This document shows, one piece after another, positions 61,014 to 64,000 of a stretch of DNA of 64,000 nt. Positions within the stretch are counted from its first letter, which is position 1; each line of letters opens with the position of its first letter. Where the stretch lies: the NCBI GenBank assembly GCA_963682055.1, contig OY821741.1:11691697-11755696 (forward strand). The letters are read 5' to 3'. This DNA comes from Primula veris. Taxonomy: Eukaryota > Streptophyta > Magnoliopsida > Ericales > Primulaceae. Made by a program: the position numbers and the translations under genes. Below the pieces are notes generated by a model. That model searched no databases. It was not told the origin of the DNA and saw only the letters and a program-made list of their open reading frames with translations.

Positions 61014-62265
61014 ACTGACATTGCCAAGCATAAGGAACATAAGTTGGTTTTTTTTTTTGCCATCATCATTGAGCCAAAATAAAAGTCTTAAATAAGTTTT
61101 ATGAGTCACTATTTTATTGAATTTGTTCAACTAAGCATCACTAAATCCAAGTCCAAAAGTCTCAACTTTATAGTATCCAAAAAAAGAAAAATGGTCCGTT
61201 ACGAAATAATGAACTTAATTGTCATAATAAAATTGATCAGACGCATTGTTTTAAACATATTTTATTTAACATATTTACTTTGATTATTTGCATCCATTAA
61301 TACTTTGCGAATTATGTAATGATATTTACGATATGTGTATTTAATAAATGGATAGTGTATAGTGACATACCAACAGTCAATTTATTTTCACTATATGGAT
61401 TTAAAGACTATTTGTAATATTTATGTACATTGACCAAATACAACGTTTTTTTAAGAAGTGCCTTAAACAAGACTGGTATAAATGCCTGGATGTTTTAAGA
61501 CTACTTATACTAATGTTGTACATAATTACCAAAATTTTAAAAAAATTAAGGAAGTACAATAAATATATATGAAAGCAATATATTCTGGAAACATGTACGA
61601 ATAGTTGGAAGTTCGTTTTAGATGGACATGTTAATATGTTTGCCCATATACTCAAATGACAATGACAAAACTATTTTAAAAATTATATTGATCGATAACT
61701 CCGGTGAGTCCGGTCTAGGTAACAATGAGTTAATTGAATCGTGGAGTAGTACTAAGGTCTTATAAACCCAAACTATAAAAAAATTAATATAAAAAAAATT
61801 ACCATTTTACCTTTATAAGTTATGAGGGAGAAAAGCAGTGAACAGTTTGTTGGTCTCTGTTACAACAATTAGTTTTCTTGGTATTAAGATAATCATAGCT
61901 ATTAAAGTAGTCGATAAATAAAATTGAAAAGTGAGACTACATTTATGTGCTTTGTTGGTAGTAGAGTTTTTTTAATTAATTTTTCCATATATCACTTCAA
62001 AATGACATGTTTTATTCGTAGCACCAACGTTAATTCACGTTCGAACAGAAGTAAAACACTATGATGTCTCATAATCTTATTGATTAAAGGCAATCGTTGC
62101 ATCCAAAACTTGTACAACGAGATAAGTTAAGTAATTTAATTATGAGGATATTGTTACTTCGAACTTATTATTTCATATTAGAATCGATGCACATAACACA
62201 CAGGTTCAAAAAACGTGCTTTAATCATGTTTTCAACAATAACTTTCCATCCTGAAAACGTATAAT
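61014..62265. repeat. Unit tail, end of unit 4
   Basis: Copy of the tail, slightly more diverged from 38885-40139 than the unit 3 tail is. No gene is seen. Confidence 0.85.
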
Positions 62266-63345
62266 TAATGCTAATTATACGAATTATACGAGTTAATTAC
62301 AATCGATTTTTTACCTAAACTATTTAAAACATTGTAAATATCTTCATTAAGCATGACAAATCCGACCAGTCACTCAAGAGTTAAGAATTTAACTGTATGA
62401 ATTCATCGTACGTTTACGGATTCAATTACAATATATCTTTTATCCAAACGAATTTATAACATTGTAAATATCTTCATTAAACACTACGGACCCGACCCTA
62501 TCATCATTCACTCAAGAGTTAAAATTTTAAATGTACGGATTAATCGTAAACGTACGAATTCAATTACAATCGATCTTTTACCTAAACGAATTTAGAACAT
62601 TGTAAATATCTTCATTAAACACTACGGGCCCGACCCCGTCATCATAGTTACTCAAATGTTAAAATTTAAATTGTACGGATTAACGCTAGACTCATATATT
62701 CAATTACAATCAATCTTTTACCCAAACAAATTTAAAGCATTGTAAATATCTTCATCAAGCACGACGGGGCGACCCAGTCACCAAAATCACTTAACAGTCA
62801 GAAATTTAACAGTACGGATTAATGTTAACCGTAAGTATTTTTTTATCTTCTTTAAACGTACATATTCAATTACAGACTTAAACGAATCTAGAGCATTGCA
62901 AATACTTTCATTCACCACGACGGGCCCGATTCCCGTCATCATAGTTACTCAATATTTAAAAAATTAACTCCACAGATTAATGCAAACGTACAAATTCAAT
63001 TACAGTCGATCTTTTACCAAAACGAATATAGAGCATTGTAAATATCTTCATTAACCGCGACGGGTCTGCCCCGTCATCATAGTCACTCAAGAGTTACAAA
63101 TTCAAACGGATTCATCGTAAACGTACATATTTAATCACATACGATATTTTACCTAAACAAGTTCAAAACATTATATAGTAATTCATTAAACACGACGGGT
63201 CCGTACCGTCGTCATAATTACTTGATAGTCAAAAATTTAACCGTAGTGATTAATGTTGAATGTACTTATTCAATTACAACCGATTTTTTACCAAACCAAA
63301 TATAGAAAATGACAAATATCTTCCTTAACCACGATGATTTACTCA
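62266..63345. repeat. Degenerate ~140-bp satellite, unit 5
   Basis: Fifth copy of the array. It lacks the TCATCATCATTTAACC insertion of units 3 and 4 and shares variants with unit 1, for example AGTCAAAAATTTAACC near 63230. Confidence 0.85.
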
Positions 63346-63530
63346 AAAGAGAAAAAGCAAACTTAACTTAACCAAAGGTGTATCTGTTGGGTTAAAAAAA
63401 CATGGTTTAAATACAGCTTTGTGTCTCAAATATATTTTTAAGACTAAATATAATACTCACAAGAGAGAAGAAATAGAGCGCCAAATATATATATATAATA
63501 TATATATATAAATATAAATATTTTTTATCA
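63346..63530 (+). promoter_or_regulatory. Putative J-gene promoter with (AT)n tract, unit 5
   Basis: Like unit 1, the AT tract is interrupted and followed by AAATATAAATATT before TTTTATCAGTGG, so a separate TATAAATA motif is present. Confidence 0.4.
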
Positions 63531-64000
63531 GTGGCTTCTCTCACTAGACCAATCCTCTTCTAGCATTGGTAATTTCTATGAACTTTTATCATTTTTCTCA
63601 TTTTCTTTTTAATCTTGTATTAAACCCATTTGAATTTTATTGCTCTTTTATCTGAATTTTAAGTTGATTGATAAATTTTGCATGTTAGATCAGTTTTTTT
63701 TAATATTTTGGAGTAATGGGTTTATACTTTATAGTTTTTTCAGTTGTGGGTATACAGAATTATATATAGAATGTTAGATAAAAGATACAATTTTTTATCT
63801 GGGTTTTACGTTGATTGATAAATTTTGCATGTTAGATCAGTTTTTTTTTTAATATTTTGGAGTAATGGGTTTATATTTTATAGTTATATCAGTTGATACA
63901 AAATTTACTATGATATGTATCTATATAGTATTTATGTTGATACAGAATTATATATAGAATGTTAGATAAAAGATAAAACACATGATTAGATATGTTTTAA
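63531..64000 (+). repeat. Start of J-gene leader, unit 5 (cut by window end)
   Basis: Contains the 147-bp direct duplication. Its variants match unit 1 more closely than units 3 and 4, for example GTTAGATAAAAGATAAAAC at about 63961. A J gene is expected downstream, outside the window. Confidence 0.75.

Overview
The window is AT-rich nuclear DNA from a flowering plant, probably a eudicot, though the species cannot be named from the sequence. The evidence is a plant-type DNAJ/DUF3444-family gene, two Ty1/copia LTR retrotransposons, an En/Spm (CACTA) DNA transposon with GT..AG introns, and large intergenic repeats. No tRNA, rRNA, CRISPR array or bacterial operon is visible.

The backbone is a head-to-tail array of an ~11.07 kb unit. 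Each full unit runs in this order: (i) a degenerate ~140-bp satellite; (ii) a short promoter-like stretch with an (AT)n microsatellite; (iii) a ~3 kb leader built of about six diverged copies of one module; (iv) a single-exon J-domain gene (322 codons); (v) the untranslated rest of an older, longer reading frame; (vi) three ~1.4 kb sub-repeats; (vii) a ~1.2 kb tail. Unit 1 is 1-11425, unit 2 is a partial unit at 19346-25018, unit 3 is 40239-51300, unit 4 is 51301-62366, and unit 5 enters at 62367 and leaves the window. J-gene starts are at 8760, 20949 (frameshifted), 44526 and 55594. Units 3 and 4 are nearly identical. Units 1 and 5 share variants that 3 and 4 lack.

Three transposons interrupt the array. 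Copia-1 (3230-7696) is a cleanly inserted, heavily mutated element in the leader of unit 1, with short LTRs and a 5-bp target duplication. Copia-2 (11431-19345) is a composite: a 3'-internal fragment, an LTR, a nearly open gag-pol and a second LTR. It lies between two positions of the unit that are not adjacent, so it marks an ectopic or unequal recombination. The CACTA element (25019-34130) keeps its left terminal motif and remains of both usual genes (TNP2-type transposase and a Transposase_24-like gene). It has lost its right end, and the same unit tail occurs on both sides of it.

All four J genes carry the same stop codon. After it the frame stays readable through a basic, nuclear-localisation-like stretch, so the array appears to have amplified an already truncated gene with no C-terminal DUF3444 domain. 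Unit 2 keeps more of the old 3' end than the others and a ~320-bp near-perfect foldback element. Nothing here is proven to be a new functional system. The most unusual structures are the modular leader repeat next to the J gene, the sub-repeat foldbacks and the history recorded at the recombination junctions.
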